From Candidatus Freyrarchaeum guaymasense (GTDB lineage Archaea > Asgardarchaeota > Jordarchaeia > Jordarchaeales > Freyrarchaeaceae): DNA of 61,108 nt. The position numbers and the translations under genes were made by a program. Below are positions 16,693 through 26,116 of this stretch, one piece after another (within the stretch, counting starts at the first letter, position 1; each line of letters begins with the position of its first letter). The stretch lies in contig JAUQZD010000027.1 of NCBI GenBank assembly GCA_030587405.1, forward strand, positions 1 to 61,108, read 5' to 3'. A model generated the notes under the pieces. The model saw only the letters and a list, made by a program, of their open reading frames with translations. It was not told the DNA's origin and did no database searches.

Positions 16693-18681
16693 TTGAAAGT
16701 TGAGGATATTAAGAAGATTGCTGTTATTGGAGCAGGAATAATGGGGCATGGCATAGCCCAGCTTGCAGCCCAAGCAGGATACGATGTGGCTCTCGTCGAC
16801 ATTAAGCAGGAATTCCTAGACAATGCGCTAGATAAGATCCGCTGGAGCTTAAGCAAGCTGGCCGACAGGAAGGTGATTCCTAAGGAGAAAATCGACGAGA
16901 TAGTCGGGAGGATAAAGGCGACCACCAACCTGGAGGAGGCGGTCAAAGACATAGACTTCGCCATCGAAGCCGTAGTGGAGGATATAAACGTTAAGAAGGA
17001 CGTGTTTAGGAGGATGGATGAGAACGCGCCTAAACACGCCATCTTAGCTTCAAACACGAGCACGCTGCCTATAACGGAGATAGCGTCAGCCACTAATAGA
17101 CCGGACAAGGTAATTGGAATGCACTACTTTAACCCGCCGGTCCTCATGCCTCTCGTAGAGGTAATACTGGGTGAGAAGACCAGCGAGGAAACCCTTCAGG
17201 TGACAGCGGACTTGGCGAGAAGGTTCGGTAAAACGGTGGTGGTATGCAAGAAGGACGTGCCTGGGTTCATAGTTAACAGGATCCTCGGTCCACTTCTAAA
17301 CGAGGCCGCATGGACCGTTTATAGGGGTGAAGCCACCATAGAGGAAGTAGACTCGGCGGTCATGAACAAGGTGGGGCTCCCGATGGGGCTGTTCGAGCTT
17401 GCCGACTTCAGCGGGATAGACACAATTTACAAGGCTGGGAAGGCTACGAGCGAGAGGGAGCCGGAGAGCGCAAACCAGTGTCCGCTATTCGAGGAGTATT
17501 ACAATAAGGGCTGGTATGGGCAGAAGACCAAGAGGGGGTTCTATGAGTGGAAAGGGGAGAAGGGTGAGAGAGCGCCCATAAGTAGGGAGGCGGGTGAGAA
17601 GTTTGACCCTGTACCGGTGTTTGCCCCTGCAGTCAACGCTGCGGCGTGGCTTGTTAGGAATGAGGTGGCAACCGTAGAGGACATAGACACCAGCGTGAAG
17701 CTCGGCTTAGGGTTCCCGAAGGGTATACTTGAGCTGGCTGACACGTGGGGTTTAGACAGGATAGTATCCATATTAAACGAGAAAAAGGAGAAGTATGGTA
17801 AGTACTATACGCCAGATCCGCTGCTGGTTGAGAAGGTTAACAAGGGAGAGACAGGGGTGAAAGCCGGGAAGGGCTTCTACGATTACAGGGCTGAGGCGAG
17901 AGAGTACAAGGAGATAATTTTGAGGAGGGAGCCGCCTCTAGCCTGGATAATACTTAACAGGCCTCACAGGATGAATGCTATTACGGCGACAATGGGGGAG
18001 GAGTTAAGCAGGGCGCTGGACGAGCTCTGGTTTGACGGCGAGGTGAGGGTCCTCATAATAACAGGGGCTGGAGACAGGGCGTTCAGCGTTGGGGCGGATG
18101 TGACAGCCTTTGGAGGAGGAACACCAGACTCTGCTTTCATGCTTGCAAGGTCGCTTCAGGAGGTCACCATGAAGATCGAGAAGTTCCCCAAGCCTGTCAT
18201 AGCGGCGGTTAGAGGGCACGCACTTGGTGGGGGATGTGAAATAGCTATGGCATGTGATTTCAGGATAGCAAGCTCCAACTCAACGTTCGGGCAGCCAGAA
18301 ATACGCTTAGGAATCATACCGGGAGCTGGTGGAACGATAAGAATGGCTAAGCTGGTAGGCTTAACCAAGGCTAAGGAGCTGGTCATGCTAGGCGACAGGA
18401 TAACCGCCGAGGAGGCGGAGAAGATAGGCCTCATAAACAAGGTAGTCCCCTTAGAAAGGTTCGAGGAGGAGGTTAGGGCGTTTGCGATGAGGCTTGCCGA
18501 GGGGCCACCGGTAGCCTTGAAGGCCGCCAAGTACAGCATGAACTTTGGAACCCAAATACCCTTAGACATAGGGTTAATGCTGGAATCATCGCTTTTCGGT
18601 ATACTGTTCTCAACCAAGGACATGGTTGAAGGCGTCACAGCGTTCCTATCGAAGAAGAAGCCAACGTTCAAAGGCGAGTGA
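16693..18681 (+). CDS. Bifunctional 3-hydroxyacyl-CoA dehydrogenase / enoyl-CoA hydratase
   Basis: Fused cytoplasmic enzyme with the dehydrogenase first and the hydratase second, as in the archaeal crotonyl-CoA hydratase/(S)-3-hydroxybutyryl-CoA dehydrogenase of the 3-hydroxypropionate/4-hydroxybutyrate cycle and of fatty-acid breakdown. Residues 1-190 are the NAD domain (VIGAGIMGHGIAQ, EAVVEDINVK, ASNTSTLPI, GMHYFNP); about 190-390 hold two 3HCDH C-terminal domains (GFIVNRI..., each ending KxGxGFYD/E). Residues about 405-662 are a crotonase domain (RGHALGGGCEIAMACD and PEIRLGIIPGAGG, whose Glu is the expected catalytic acid). The TTG start follows GGGGGGATCAGG. A separate 3-hydroxyacyl-CoA dehydrogenase lies at 30389-31303. 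Whether it runs in synthesis or breakdown is unknown. Confidence 0.95.
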   Translation: MKVEDIKKIAVIGAGIMGHGIAQLAAQAGYDVALVDIKQEFLDNALDKIRWSLSKLADRKVIPKEKIDEIVGRIKATTNLEEAVKDIDFAIEAVVEDINVKKDVFRRMDENAPKHAILASNTSTLPITEIASATNRPDKVIGMHYFNPPVLMPLVEVILGEKTSEETLQVTADLARRFGKTVVVCKKDVPGFIVNRILGPLLNEAAWTVYRGEATIEEVDSAVMNKVGLPMGLFELADFSGIDTIYKAGKATSEREPESANQCPLFEEYYNKGWYGQKTKRGFYEWKGEKGERAPISREAGEKFDPVPVFAPAVNAAAWLVRNEVATVEDIDTSVKLGLGFPKGILELADTWGLDRIVSILNEKKEKYGKYYTPDPLLVEKVNKGETGVKAGKGFYDYRAEAREYKEIILRREPPLAWIILNRPHRMNAITATMGEELSRALDELWFDGEVRVLIITGAGDRAFSVGADVTAFGGGTPDSAFMLARSLQEVTMKIEKFPKPVIAAVRGHALGGGCEIAMACDFRIASSNSTFGQPEIRLGIIPGAGGTIRMAKLVGLTKAKELVMLGDRITAEEAEKIGLINKVVPLERFEEEVRAFAMRLAEGPPVALKAAKYSMNFGTQIPLDIGLMLESSLFGILFSTKDMVEGVTAFLSKKKPTFKGE

Positions 18682-18928
18682 GAAGCACCCCCCTCACTTT
18701 TTATCAACACCATGGATGGTGCACATTCCGTCATCACCATCCTCTTAAAGCTATTTCCTTCTTAAACACGAAAATTATAAGATTATGATTCCCCGTAAAA
18801 GTAACAGGGAAAACGCTGGCGAATTAGATAGTTCTTCTCGAAGCTGGGGAAGGCAGCTGAGGGAAAGGTTAACGTGGCTGAGCAGTAGGTTCTTTAAGCT
18901 TTGGTTGGGTGGTTGCGGAGGGTTGGTT

Positions 18929-19468
18929 TTGGATGGTGGAAGGGAGTCTCTTAGGAGGCTTATTTTGGAGAAAGGCGTGGTTAGGGGGCGGCCAATCTTC
19001 ATTTCAAGCACTAGGATGAGCACATTCTACTTTAACTTGAGGCCCATCCTCTTCAGCTATGAGGGGAGTAGGCTTGTAGCAGCAGTCCTCCTCCCAATCC
19101 TTAGGAAGATGGATGTTGACTGTGTTGGTGGAACAGAGGATAGCTCGGTTCCCATAGTGACGGCTCTCTGCGTGCTTGGAGGGTATGATGGCTTCTACGT
19201 GCGGGAGAACCCTAAGAAGTATGGTCTCCAAGAGCAGGTTGAGGGAAACCTTGGCGAGAAGGCGGTGCTCGTTGACGACGTGGCTACCAGCGGGTTATCC
19301 CTCCTGAAGGTTGCCAAGATAGTCAAGGGGAGAGGGTGCAGGGTTAGGGACGCAGTGGTCATAGTTGACATGCTCGAAGGGGCTAGGGAGAAGCTTGCAT
19401 CCGAAAAGATAAACTTAACGTCCGTCTTCACTAGGGAGGACTTTAAGGAGGTAACTTCTAGCAGCTGA
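18929..19468 (+). CDS. Orotate phosphoribosyltransferase-like protein
   Basis: Type I phosphoribosyltransferase close to PyrE, which joins orotate to PRPP in UMP synthesis. The frame has MSTFYFNLRPIL (OPRT start-like), VGGTEDSSVPIVTAL, the OPRT-type loop YVRENPKKYGLQEQVEG, and the PRPP-binding motif VLVDDVATSGLSL. GGAGGG at 18917-18922 sits 6 nt before TTG 18929, giving 179 residues, the usual OPRT size; the open frame continues up to 18785 but that extension is arginine-rich and looks non-coding. The last 11 bp overlap the convergent hydrolase. No other pyrimidine genes are nearby, so a salvage role is possible. Confidence 0.82.
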   Translation: MDGGRESLRRLILEKGVVRGRPIFISSTRMSTFYFNLRPILFSYEGSRLVAAVLLPILRKMDVDCVGGTEDSSVPIVTALCVLGGYDGFYVRENPKKYGLQEQVEGNLGEKAVLVDDVATSGLSLLKVAKIVKGRGCRVRDAVVIVDMLEGAREKLASEKINLTSVFTREDFKEVTSSS

Positions 19469-20255
19469 CCGACCTTAAAAACTCTAGGAGTAAGCTGTTG
19501 AACTCTCCTGGTTTCTCAACTATTGGAGCGTGGCCGCACTCCTTTAAAACGACCAGCTTCACGTTTGGTATCCCCTCCCGTAAGACGTATGCCTGCCTTA
19601 ATGGGATAACCGTGTCGTTCTCCCCGTGAATGATGAGGGTTGGCTGCTTGATCATGCCCAGCTTATCTCTAAGATCAAAGTTTGCTGTCCCCCGTGCCAC
19701 GTCGATGAGGCTGCTTAAATCACGTTTTGAAACGATCTCCTTAAGGTTTCTTATGAATGAAGGGTTTTCCTGGACGAAGCGAGGATGAAAAACTCCCTTT
19801 ACCAACTGCTCAAAGTAGGCTTCGAACCCGGATTGAAGGTACAGCCTAACCCACGCCGAGACACACTTCACAGTTTCAGGATCAACGCAGGCTGACGTGT
19901 CAACCAGCGTCAGGGAGCATACCGCTTGAGGGTGATCCACTGCCAGCTGAAGGGACACCATGCCGCCCATGCTTATGCCGCAAACGTAGGCTTTCCCTCC
20001 GCAAACCACCCTTATAAACTTAAAGATGTCCGATGCAAAGTCCCTCATCGTGTAGCTCTCCGCCCTGCTTGAAAGTCCATGCCCCCTTAAGTCAACAGCC
20101 AACACCCTAAAATGCTTAGAAAGGGTATTGAGCTGCAGAAGCCAGTCCCTGTGGTCTCCCCCAATGCCATGGATTAAAACTACGGGGCTACCGCTGCCCG
20201 CCTCAACATAATGCAGTGAAACCCCCTCAAGGTCAACCTTCGGCACACCTACCAC
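19458..20255 (-). CDS. Alpha/beta hydrolase
   Basis: Serine hydrolase of the alpha/beta fold. IHGIGGDHRDW forms the oxyanion-hole region, DLRGHGLSS follows, GISMGG (about residue 95) gives the nucleophile serine, HGENDTVIP the acid, and ECGHAPIVEKP the catalytic histidine. At 265 residues with a helical cap it resembles esterases and C-C bond hydrolases such as BphD/MhpC. The GTG start is at 20255; another GTG lies 9 nt in. It is convergent with the OPRT-like gene, overlapping by 11 bp. Substrate is not predictable. Confidence 0.92.
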   Translation of the reverse strand: MVGVPKVDLEGVSLHYVEAGSGSPVVLIHGIGGDHRDWLLQLNTLSKHFRVLAVDLRGHGLSSRAESYTMRDFASDIFKFIRVVCGGKAYVCGISMGGMVSLQLAVDHPQAVCSLTLVDTSACVDPETVKCVSAWVRLYLQSGFEAYFEQLVKGVFHPRFVQENPSFIRNLKEIVSKRDLSSLIDVARGTANFDLRDKLGMIKQPTLIIHGENDTVIPLRQAYVLREGIPNVKLVVLKECGHAPIVEKPGEFNSLLLEFLRSVSC

Positions 20256-20429
20256 CAGCCGAAAACAGCACTTCTAACCCTCTAAAAGACGTTACCCCAC
20301 CACCAGGTTTTAGAAACCCCGCATCTTAAGCGTGAAGGGAGTAACGGCACAGACAACGCTTAAAAATCAAAGGGGCATGAAGAATTGGAAAGTGGAGGAA
20401 GGCTTCCAGTTAAAGGTTTTGAGATCTAC

Positions 20430-23400
20430 CTACCTTATGGCCGTCAGGTTTCCTATGAGAACCCAGGGAAGCTCCTCCGGCGACTTGATCACTTTAAGTA
20501 TGCTCGCTGCGGAGCACATCTCCTTGAGATGCCTCGGCTCCCTACCCATCGTTATGTACACTACCCTCACCCCCCTGCTCTCAGCTTCCTCGATCGCAAC
20601 CCTTACGTCCGGGACTGCGTTTTCCTCTTGTTCATAACCTTCGGGCTCCCCGTCGGAGAAGACAAACATTATTCTGGTTTTCGCCTCGTTTTTTAGGAGT
20701 TCTTCATAGGAGTACCTTATGGGGGCTCCCATCCTGGTTAACCCGCCGCTCCTCACGGCTCCCACCTTTTCCTGGGTCACGGTGTTCCAAGGGTCGTTGA
20801 AGTCCTTCGCAATGTATATTCTAGCCTTTCTACCCTCAGTGTTAAACGCGTAGATTGCGAACTTGTCCCCTAGAACGTTGCATGCGTCTCCGAACAGGAC
20901 TGCTGAAACCTTCAGGCTGTTTATTATTCTACTTGTTGAGCCGCTGGCGTCTATTAGAAGGACTGCGGCGACGTCCCTCGAGTCCCTGTATATTTTATCG
21001 AATATTCTTCTTTCCTTTGGCTCACAGTACGCGTCCACTATTCCATCCATGTTCAGTTCGCTTCCATCGAGGACGCGCCTGTCTACGGTGAACTTTCGGG
21101 GTGCTATTTTCTCAAGCTCGCTTATTAGCTGCTGCCGGACGTAGGAGTACTCGTAGATGGACGGGATTGGGGCGCCCCTCTGGATGCGGATTTCGTCTAT
21201 GTTTATCCAGAGAGAGTATGTTTTGAAGCGTTCATCCCATTCGGGAACCCTTCTGACGTATTCAGCCTCCTCTTCCGGTTCTATCGGGATTTGGGACACT
21301 TTCGCGGTTAGCTGCTCGGCGTACTTCTCTCTGAGCTCGTCCAGCTTGTCCGTGCTGAACTCCTCTGGTGGAACCACCGACTCTTGATCCTCTGAGGAGT
21401 CTATGTCCGTGTTTTGTTGCTGCTCCTCCTCTGGAGGCTCTGGAACGTAATCCTTTATTACTTCGACTATCTTTAGTGCAGCTTCAACCGAGTCGAGGAC
21501 TGTCCCTCCCTTAACGGACTTGGCTATTTCCAGGGATTGATCTATGAGGGGTCTGTATTCGTCCATCTCGCCTTTCTCAAGCTCCATGTATTCTCTGGCT
21601 TCCTCTAAACTCCACCCTTTCTTTTCGAGTAGGCCCTGCTCTATGAGCTCTGCCAAGTGTTCACCCTTGGTTTTGCCGTGAACGATCTTTTCTAGGATGA
21701 GCTCGAGGATGGGTGATGGGAAGTTTTGAATGCTTCTTTTCCTCAGGTTAAACAGGTTTACTGTTCTTATCAGGGGTTCAAGGTCTTCGAACTCTCTTAC
21801 GAGGTGGTCTTCACACCTTAAGTCTTCCAGTGCCGTGAAGAGGGTTGTTGCAAGCCAGGGGTGACCCGTCTTCTTGAACTCCTCGTATAGCTTTGAAATG
21901 GGTATTGCGAAGCTGCCGTAGCGCATGTGGCTTACGGCGTGTAGTGCACCGTAAAGGTAGAGGAGCATGTTTCGCTCCCTGTCGGGGAACTCGTTTATTA
22001 CCGCCGGTAGGTAAACGTTTCTTCCGTCGCTTCTGGGTCCATCCTTACTTGGCATTATGGGCACTGCCCCGCAGAGGGGCGTCAGCCAAGCCATAAGATC
22101 CATCTTCACGTCGTTAAGGTGGAGTCCTCCCTTAAGCCAGTCGACGGGATTGGCGAATATGGTTAGCAATTCATCCTTCCCGACCTCGGTGATCCTCTTC
22201 TCCAGCGATGAAATGTATAGGGAAAGAGCGGCCTGATCCTTGAACTGGTTTATCGACGTGAGGAAGGCTTCGCCTAACCCTATGCCTTCAAGGAGCTGAA
22301 AGATGCCTGCAGCCTTCAACACTTGCTCCACGCTTTTTATCGGGGCTTGCAGGAGGGATTCCATGAGGAAGGGGCGCTTCTCTATTATGGATATTATGCT
22401 TCCGAGCCTTGATATTCCATCCCTACGATACTTTGAGATGAACTTTTTCAGGGTTTGATATCCGAGGCCGCTGAGGTTGCCAAGGCGGCCTATCAGGGTA
22501 ACTACTTCCTTGCTGTCGAGCTCGTCTATCTTGTTCTCTGAGAGGAGTTCTTCCAGTCTCTTCCTGACCTTGAGCCTTTTGTCGTCACTTAAAACCTTTA
22601 CTTCGTATGCTATCGAGAGGACGTCGCTGCTTGAAAGCTTCTTAAGCTTAGGGTTGGAGATTATTTCAAGAATGGTTCTATAGCCTGTCTCGTTAAGGTA
22701 TTTCAGCTCCCATATGAGCTCGGCCAGGTCGTCGGGGTCTATCTGGGTGAGCTTAGGTGCTAAAATAACCCTCCGGATCCTCTCTTTGAAGTCTAAGGGT
22801 CTAACTATCCGGTGCCGCCTGAGCCTGCTTGTAAGGGAGAGGAGGTGTTTACCCCCTATCCTCGGCAGTATGTTACTTTCAACGATCTCTACCAGTATGT
22901 CGTAGCCTTCGTCCGTTAGCTCTTCAAACTTGTCGACGAACTCAAGTAGGCTTTTCTCGTCGAGAACCTCAACCTTAGGATTACTAATTATCCTTAAGAG
23001 GATCCTGTAGTAATTGTCGCTTAACCGTGCCAGTTGACCCATGAGGCGTAGGAGGCTTCCCCCGTCTAAGGCGCTCACCTTGCTGACCGAGAGAAGCTCG
23101 TTGATCCTTCGCCTTACTGAGTCGTAGACCTCACTGCTCATATCCCTTATCTCTGCTATGAGCCATGCCAAGCTGTTACTCCCTATGTTCCTTATGGACG
23201 GGCTGGATATTATCTGTATGAAACTCTTATACCTGTCCTCGCTAAGCTTTTTAAGACCCCTCACCAGGGAGGGTAAGCTATTACCTTCAATCCTGTCCAC
23301 CTTGCCCATTGAGAGAAGCTCGTTGACGCGCTCCTCTAGGACGCGTAGATCCTTCTGGTTGAGCTGGGAGACCTCCGACGCTAGAATGGGCATACAGTAG

Positions 23401-23831
23401 CTGCTCATTGACGTGAACTTGCCGCTTGACAGGAGAGCCTTTAAAAATCTTCGTTGCTCCTCTGAAAGCTTACTAAGCTCCCTGAAGGCTCCGGGCAGGT
23501 CTCTGCCATCTACAGGGCCTACAAGAGGCTGAGAGAATACCTCCCTACAAACCTCCTCGGCTTTGAGGCTTCTATCGCCGGATTTCTCAACTTCATAGGT
23601 TAGCTTAATGAGGTTTCTCTCGCCTATTGTTCCGACTTTAGGGTTAAACACCAGCCTAACCAGCACTTCCCGCTGCGTCCCGTTAAGGTTTTTAACTCTG
23701 TGGGCTAACTCCGCTAGGGACTCCAAGGAAACTATTTTAACCTTTCCGCTGTCTATGAGCTTTTTCATAACTGAAAACACGTCCTTTCCAAACGTTGAAA
23801 GCAGGGAGTTCATGCTTTTTTCTATGTCCAA
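20430..23831 (-). CDS. Giant VWA-domain protein with N-terminal helical repeats
   Basis: A 1133-residue cytoplasmic protein. Residues about 1-470 consist of 12 to 13 helical repeats alternating 35 and 39 residues, with a recurrent IISNPK(V/L) after the first helix and a leucine pair in the second. The middle is helical, with an acidic Gln/Glu-rich linker near residue 800. The C-terminal 180 residues are a von Willebrand A domain with a complete metal-ion-dependent adhesion site: DASGS (about residue 958), Thr in GGLTRMG, and Asp in FSDGEPEG. The layout recalls the VWA partner of MoxR-type ATPases (NorD/CbbO-like), and a MoxR ATPase gene lies just upstream. Such pairs remodel or load metal centres in target enzymes. 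Start TTG 23831 has no ribosome binding site; the frame is open upstream but without a usual start codon. The repeat class is not one I can name. Confidence 0.88.
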   Translation of the reverse strand: MDIEKSMNSLLSTFGKDVFSVMKKLIDSGKVKIVSLESLAELAHRVKNLNGTQREVLVRLVFNPKVGTIGERNLIKLTYEVEKSGDRSLKAEEVCREVFSQPLVGPVDGRDLPGAFRELSKLSEEQRRFLKALLSSGKFTSMSSYCMPILASEVSQLNQKDLRVLEERVNELLSMGKVDRIEGNSLPSLVRGLKKLSEDRYKSFIQIISSPSIRNIGSNSLAWLIAEIRDMSSEVYDSVRRRINELLSVSKVSALDGGSLLRLMGQLARLSDNYYRILLRIISNPKVEVLDEKSLLEFVDKFEELTDEGYDILVEIVESNILPRIGGKHLLSLTSRLRRHRIVRPLDFKERIRRVILAPKLTQIDPDDLAELIWELKYLNETGYRTILEIISNPKLKKLSSSDVLSIAYEVKVLSDDKRLKVRKRLEELLSENKIDELDSKEVVTLIGRLGNLSGLGYQTLKKFISKYRRDGISRLGSIISIIEKRPFLMESLLQAPIKSVEQVLKAAGIFQLLEGIGLGEAFLTSINQFKDQAALSLYISSLEKRITEVGKDELLTIFANPVDWLKGGLHLNDVKMDLMAWLTPLCGAVPIMPSKDGPRSDGRNVYLPAVINEFPDRERNMLLYLYGALHAVSHMRYGSFAIPISKLYEEFKKTGHPWLATTLFTALEDLRCEDHLVREFEDLEPLIRTVNLFNLRKRSIQNFPSPILELILEKIVHGKTKGEHLAELIEQGLLEKKGWSLEEAREYMELEKGEMDEYRPLIDQSLEIAKSVKGGTVLDSVEAALKIVEVIKDYVPEPPEEEQQQNTDIDSSEDQESVVPPEEFSTDKLDELREKYAEQLTAKVSQIPIEPEEEAEYVRRVPEWDERFKTYSLWINIDEIRIQRGAPIPSIYEYSYVRQQLISELEKIAPRKFTVDRRVLDGSELNMDGIVDAYCEPKERRIFDKIYRDSRDVAAVLLIDASGSTSRIINSLKVSAVLFGDACNVLGDKFAIYAFNTEGRKARIYIAKDFNDPWNTVTQEKVGAVRSGGLTRMGAPIRYSYEELLKNEAKTRIMFVFSDGEPEGYEQEENAVPDVRVAIEEAESRGVRVVYITMGREPRHLKEMCSAASILKVIKSPEELPWVLIGNLTAIR

Positions 23832-24189
23832 GTTGGATGGGGGTGTTTCAAAATCCCTTCTCAGACTCCTAAAGCGTTCAAACGTCTTAGAAACCTCCTC
23901 TTCAACTTATGCGAGCACGGGAGAGAAAACACCAGTATGGCTGGGTAGCGAGGAAGGCTGGGTAATCCAATCCTCTGGAGAAGAAGGTAAAAGTGTCAAA
24001 TCACGTGAAATCGCGCCTTCAGAACTTGCAAGTGTTAAGTCACGTGGCGATTTCGGGGCGCCCACACTTCCACGTCCCATGTGAAAAAGGAGGCTTAAGA
24101 GATAAATATGTTTTGGTCTGCGGGGTGGTAGTGGCGTTCTCTCGGTGGGGTATCGCAAAAACGATGAGAGTCGATCAACGTCTGCGCCT
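23832..24189. other. Intergenic region between MoxR and VWA genes
   Basis: About 358 bases with no convincing gene. It holds two near-identical 17-base elements centred on CACGTG (see separate entry) and GAGGAGG on the minus strand near 23896-23903, about 65 nt before the VWA start. That purine run has no usual start codon after it. Confidence 0.5.
23991..24046. promoter_or_regulatory. Paired 17-bp elements with CACGTG core
   Basis: AAGTGTCAAATCACGTG (23991-24007) and AAGTGTTAAGTCACGTG (24030-24046) match at 15 of 17 positions, 39 bp apart on the same face direction. Each ends in the palindrome CACGTG. They lie about 160-215 bp upstream of the VWA gene and could be a tandem operator; function is inferred. 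Confidence 0.45.
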
Positions 24190-25362
24190 TTATATTCCTT
24201 CAAGCTTTTCTAGAGGGATCTTCCTGAGGCCCACGTAGTAGGCTACGGCGTCAACTATCTTTCTTACTTCTACGGACTGGGATGGCTTGAGGTTTGCACT
24301 TAGGTTGTCTGCGACCCGTTCAACGCTTTCATTCACCGCATCGTCTTCGCCGAAGATCCGGTAGGTTTCAAGGTAGGCGTCGATGGCCTTGTGAAGTATC
24401 CTCTGGGTGGGGCACCTTATCTGTCCTGGGGCAAGCTTCTGGTGTAGGTAGGATGATATTAAATCGGCCAGTTCAACGTTTTGAAGCTGTATCGTGCCCT
24501 GCTCGTATATTTGTCTTAACTTGTCCACGAGGTCCACTATTTTCCTTAGGTTCGCCGAGTGTTCGCCGAGGCCAATCTCCTCCACTAGCTTATCCATGGC
24601 CTCTCTTGGGATCTCACGAAGGGAGACATACGCGAAGGATGGCTCCTCACCTATTTTCCTACCGTTTACGTCACGCCAGCACCCAGAGTCCCATATCATA
24701 GGGATGAATGTTTTTTCCCCTAAGTATATCCCCCTATACTGGGTTGAGCCCCCCACCTTGGAGATGCTCATAACCATTTCCTCAAACTTTTCCTGGCTGA
24801 GGTAGCCGGTCTCAACCAGCGAGATCAAAAGCTGAACCTCAGGTTCATGGTAGCTAAACCTTAAAGTGTTAAATCTGTCTAGGGCGGGTTCAGGCATTTG
24901 GGAGCCAACCCTACCTATCTCAGTCGGATTATAAGATATAACGATCATGTAGTCTGTTCCTCCAATCTCCTCCCCATTAGGAAGGACGCCGCGCCTTCTG
25001 GTGTCAAGCCAAGGGAAAAGCGTCGGCCAGATCTCGGACCTTAAGGCTATAGCCTCGTCAATGTAGAATATTCCTCCTTCCTCTATGACCTTCATGTGCT
25101 TGCTTTTCTCAAAGACCGTTTCGGATCCGCCATCCTTGCTTCTAAGCTCTCTTCTACCTAGAATGTCGGCTTCCAGCGTATCGCCGCTAGCCATGAGGAT
25201 GGAGAGAGGCTTATTAAGCTTCTCAGCTAGAAACTCGACGAAACGTGTTTTTCCCGTTCCGGGTAGGCCCTCGAAGGCTAAATGCCCTCTAGCATAATAG
25301 GTTTGAAGGGCTCGAATGACCTCGTCCATTTTACCATCTAGACTGGAAACGTAGAAGACCAT
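24190..25362 (-). CDS. MoxR-type AAA+ ATPase
   Basis: Cytoplasmic AAA+ ATPase of the MoxR branch, which usually works with a VWA protein to assemble or activate other complexes. GLPGTGKTRF is Walker A, GIFYIDEA Walker B, SYNPTEIG the sensor 1 region, and ALDRFNTLRF the arginine-finger/sensor region. Unlike compact MoxR proteins, residues about 200-250 carry an insertion (STQYRGIYLGEKTFIP and CWRDVNGRK), and a helical C-terminal extension brings it to 390 residues. The gene is directly upstream of the VWA gene on the same strand, so the two very likely form a system. The 358-bp gap suggests the VWA gene also has its own promoter. Confidence 0.92.
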   Translation of the reverse strand: MVFYVSSLDGKMDEVIRALQTYYARGHLAFEGLPGTGKTRFVEFLAEKLNKPLSILMASGDTLEADILGRRELRSKDGGSETVFEKSKHMKVIEEGGIFYIDEAIALRSEIWPTLFPWLDTRRRGVLPNGEEIGGTDYMIVISYNPTEIGRVGSQMPEPALDRFNTLRFSYHEPEVQLLISLVETGYLSQEKFEEMVMSISKVGGSTQYRGIYLGEKTFIPMIWDSGCWRDVNGRKIGEEPSFAYVSLREIPREAMDKLVEEIGLGEHSANLRKIVDLVDKLRQIYEQGTIQLQNVELADLISSYLHQKLAPGQIRCPTQRILHKAIDAYLETYRIFGEDDAVNESVERVADNLSANLKPSQSVEVRKIVDAVAYYVGLRKIPLEKLEGI

Positions 25363-25765
25363 TTAGCTACCCCCTCTCTAAGAGCCTTCGAGGGTCAAAC
25401 CCTGAGGACAACACAACGGAGGACATTTCCGCCGCCAACCAGCTATTTTAAATGCTTGAAAACTAATTGATAGAAAACAGTTTTAAATCTTCTCACTTAA
25501 TAATCCCATCCTAGAAAAGGGGCTTCGACCGAAGCAATCTACATTCACCCTTTTAAATCAAACCTCCCTAACTACTTCCATGCTTTAAGAATGCTCTTAA
25601 TTTTACAAGGGATGCATAGTGGGTCCTCTACTTTCACGGTTACCTTGTGTAAAAAGATTTAGTATACCGTTATGAGAAGGTATGACGTCCTGGGCGAGTA
25701 AGTGATCCAGCATCTATGAAAGGGCAGGTGCTTCGAGACCTAGATGGACTTTCCACTTAAAAGTG
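25363..25765. other. Intergenic region with small hairpins
   Basis: About 400 bases, AT-rich in the middle. Two small hairpins are visible: AGGGT-CAA-ACCCT (25391-25403), 40 nt upstream of the MoxR start and possibly in its leader, and GCTTC/GAAGC (25522-25535). No gene was seen. Confidence 0.4.
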
Positions 25766-26116
25766 TTAAGTTAAACGCTTACCGGTCAAGCCTTCTAGTA
25801 TTACTTTTGCATGTAGCAGCGCGTTTACTGACTCCGGCTTACTCATTGCCTCCTCCCCGTAATCCGCTTTCTTACGTTGCTCGTATAGTATCAGTAATTT
25901 TTCAGCTAACTGTGTGAAACCAATGCTTTTTAGAGTGTTCGCCAGCTTATCATCCCTTCTCGGAAGATGCTTAACCTTGCTTTTAAGAAAAATTTCTGTA
26001 GCCATTCGAGCGGAGAAGTACGCGGCACTGACAGCCTTGTTATAGCATCCAATGTCCAAGTCCTTCTCGGCCTCCCGCAGGAGAAGAAGAGCTTTATCCC
26101 TTAACTTAGCCGACAT
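25766..26116 (-). CDS. HEPN-domain protein (UPF0332 type)
   Basis: Small all-helical HEPN protein of 116 residues. HEPN proteins are commonly RNA-cutting toxins partnered by a minimal nucleotidyltransferase or a related protein. The first helices (KALLLLREAEKDL, YNKAVSAAYFSARMATE) and the motif RKKADYG near residue 85 fit the UPF0332 group, where the RxxADY segment takes the place of the catalytic Rx4-6H motif. The start overlaps the end of the upstream gene by 11 bp, so translation is probably coupled. Activity cannot be judged from sequence; the motif lacks the classic histidine. Confidence 0.85.
   Translation of the reverse strand: MSAKLRDKALLLLREAEKDLDIGCYNKAVSAAYFSARMATEIFLKSKVKHLPRRDDKLANTLKSIGFTQLAEKLLILYEQRKKADYGEEAMSKPESVNALLHAKVILEGLTGKRLT

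Noticed and set aside
18708..18721. Hairpin CACCAT/ATGGTG after the bifunctional enzyme gene
   Set aside because: The loop is two bases and no T-run follows, so a terminator call is weak.
18785..18928. N-terminal extension of the OPRT-like protein
   Set aside because: The extension is arginine/serine-rich and the strong GGAGGG site points to the TTG at 18929.
23907..24203. 98-codon minus-strand frame between MoxR and VWA
   Set aside because: It begins inside the MoxR gene, is proline- and serine-rich and covers the paired CACGTG elements; no family resemblance.
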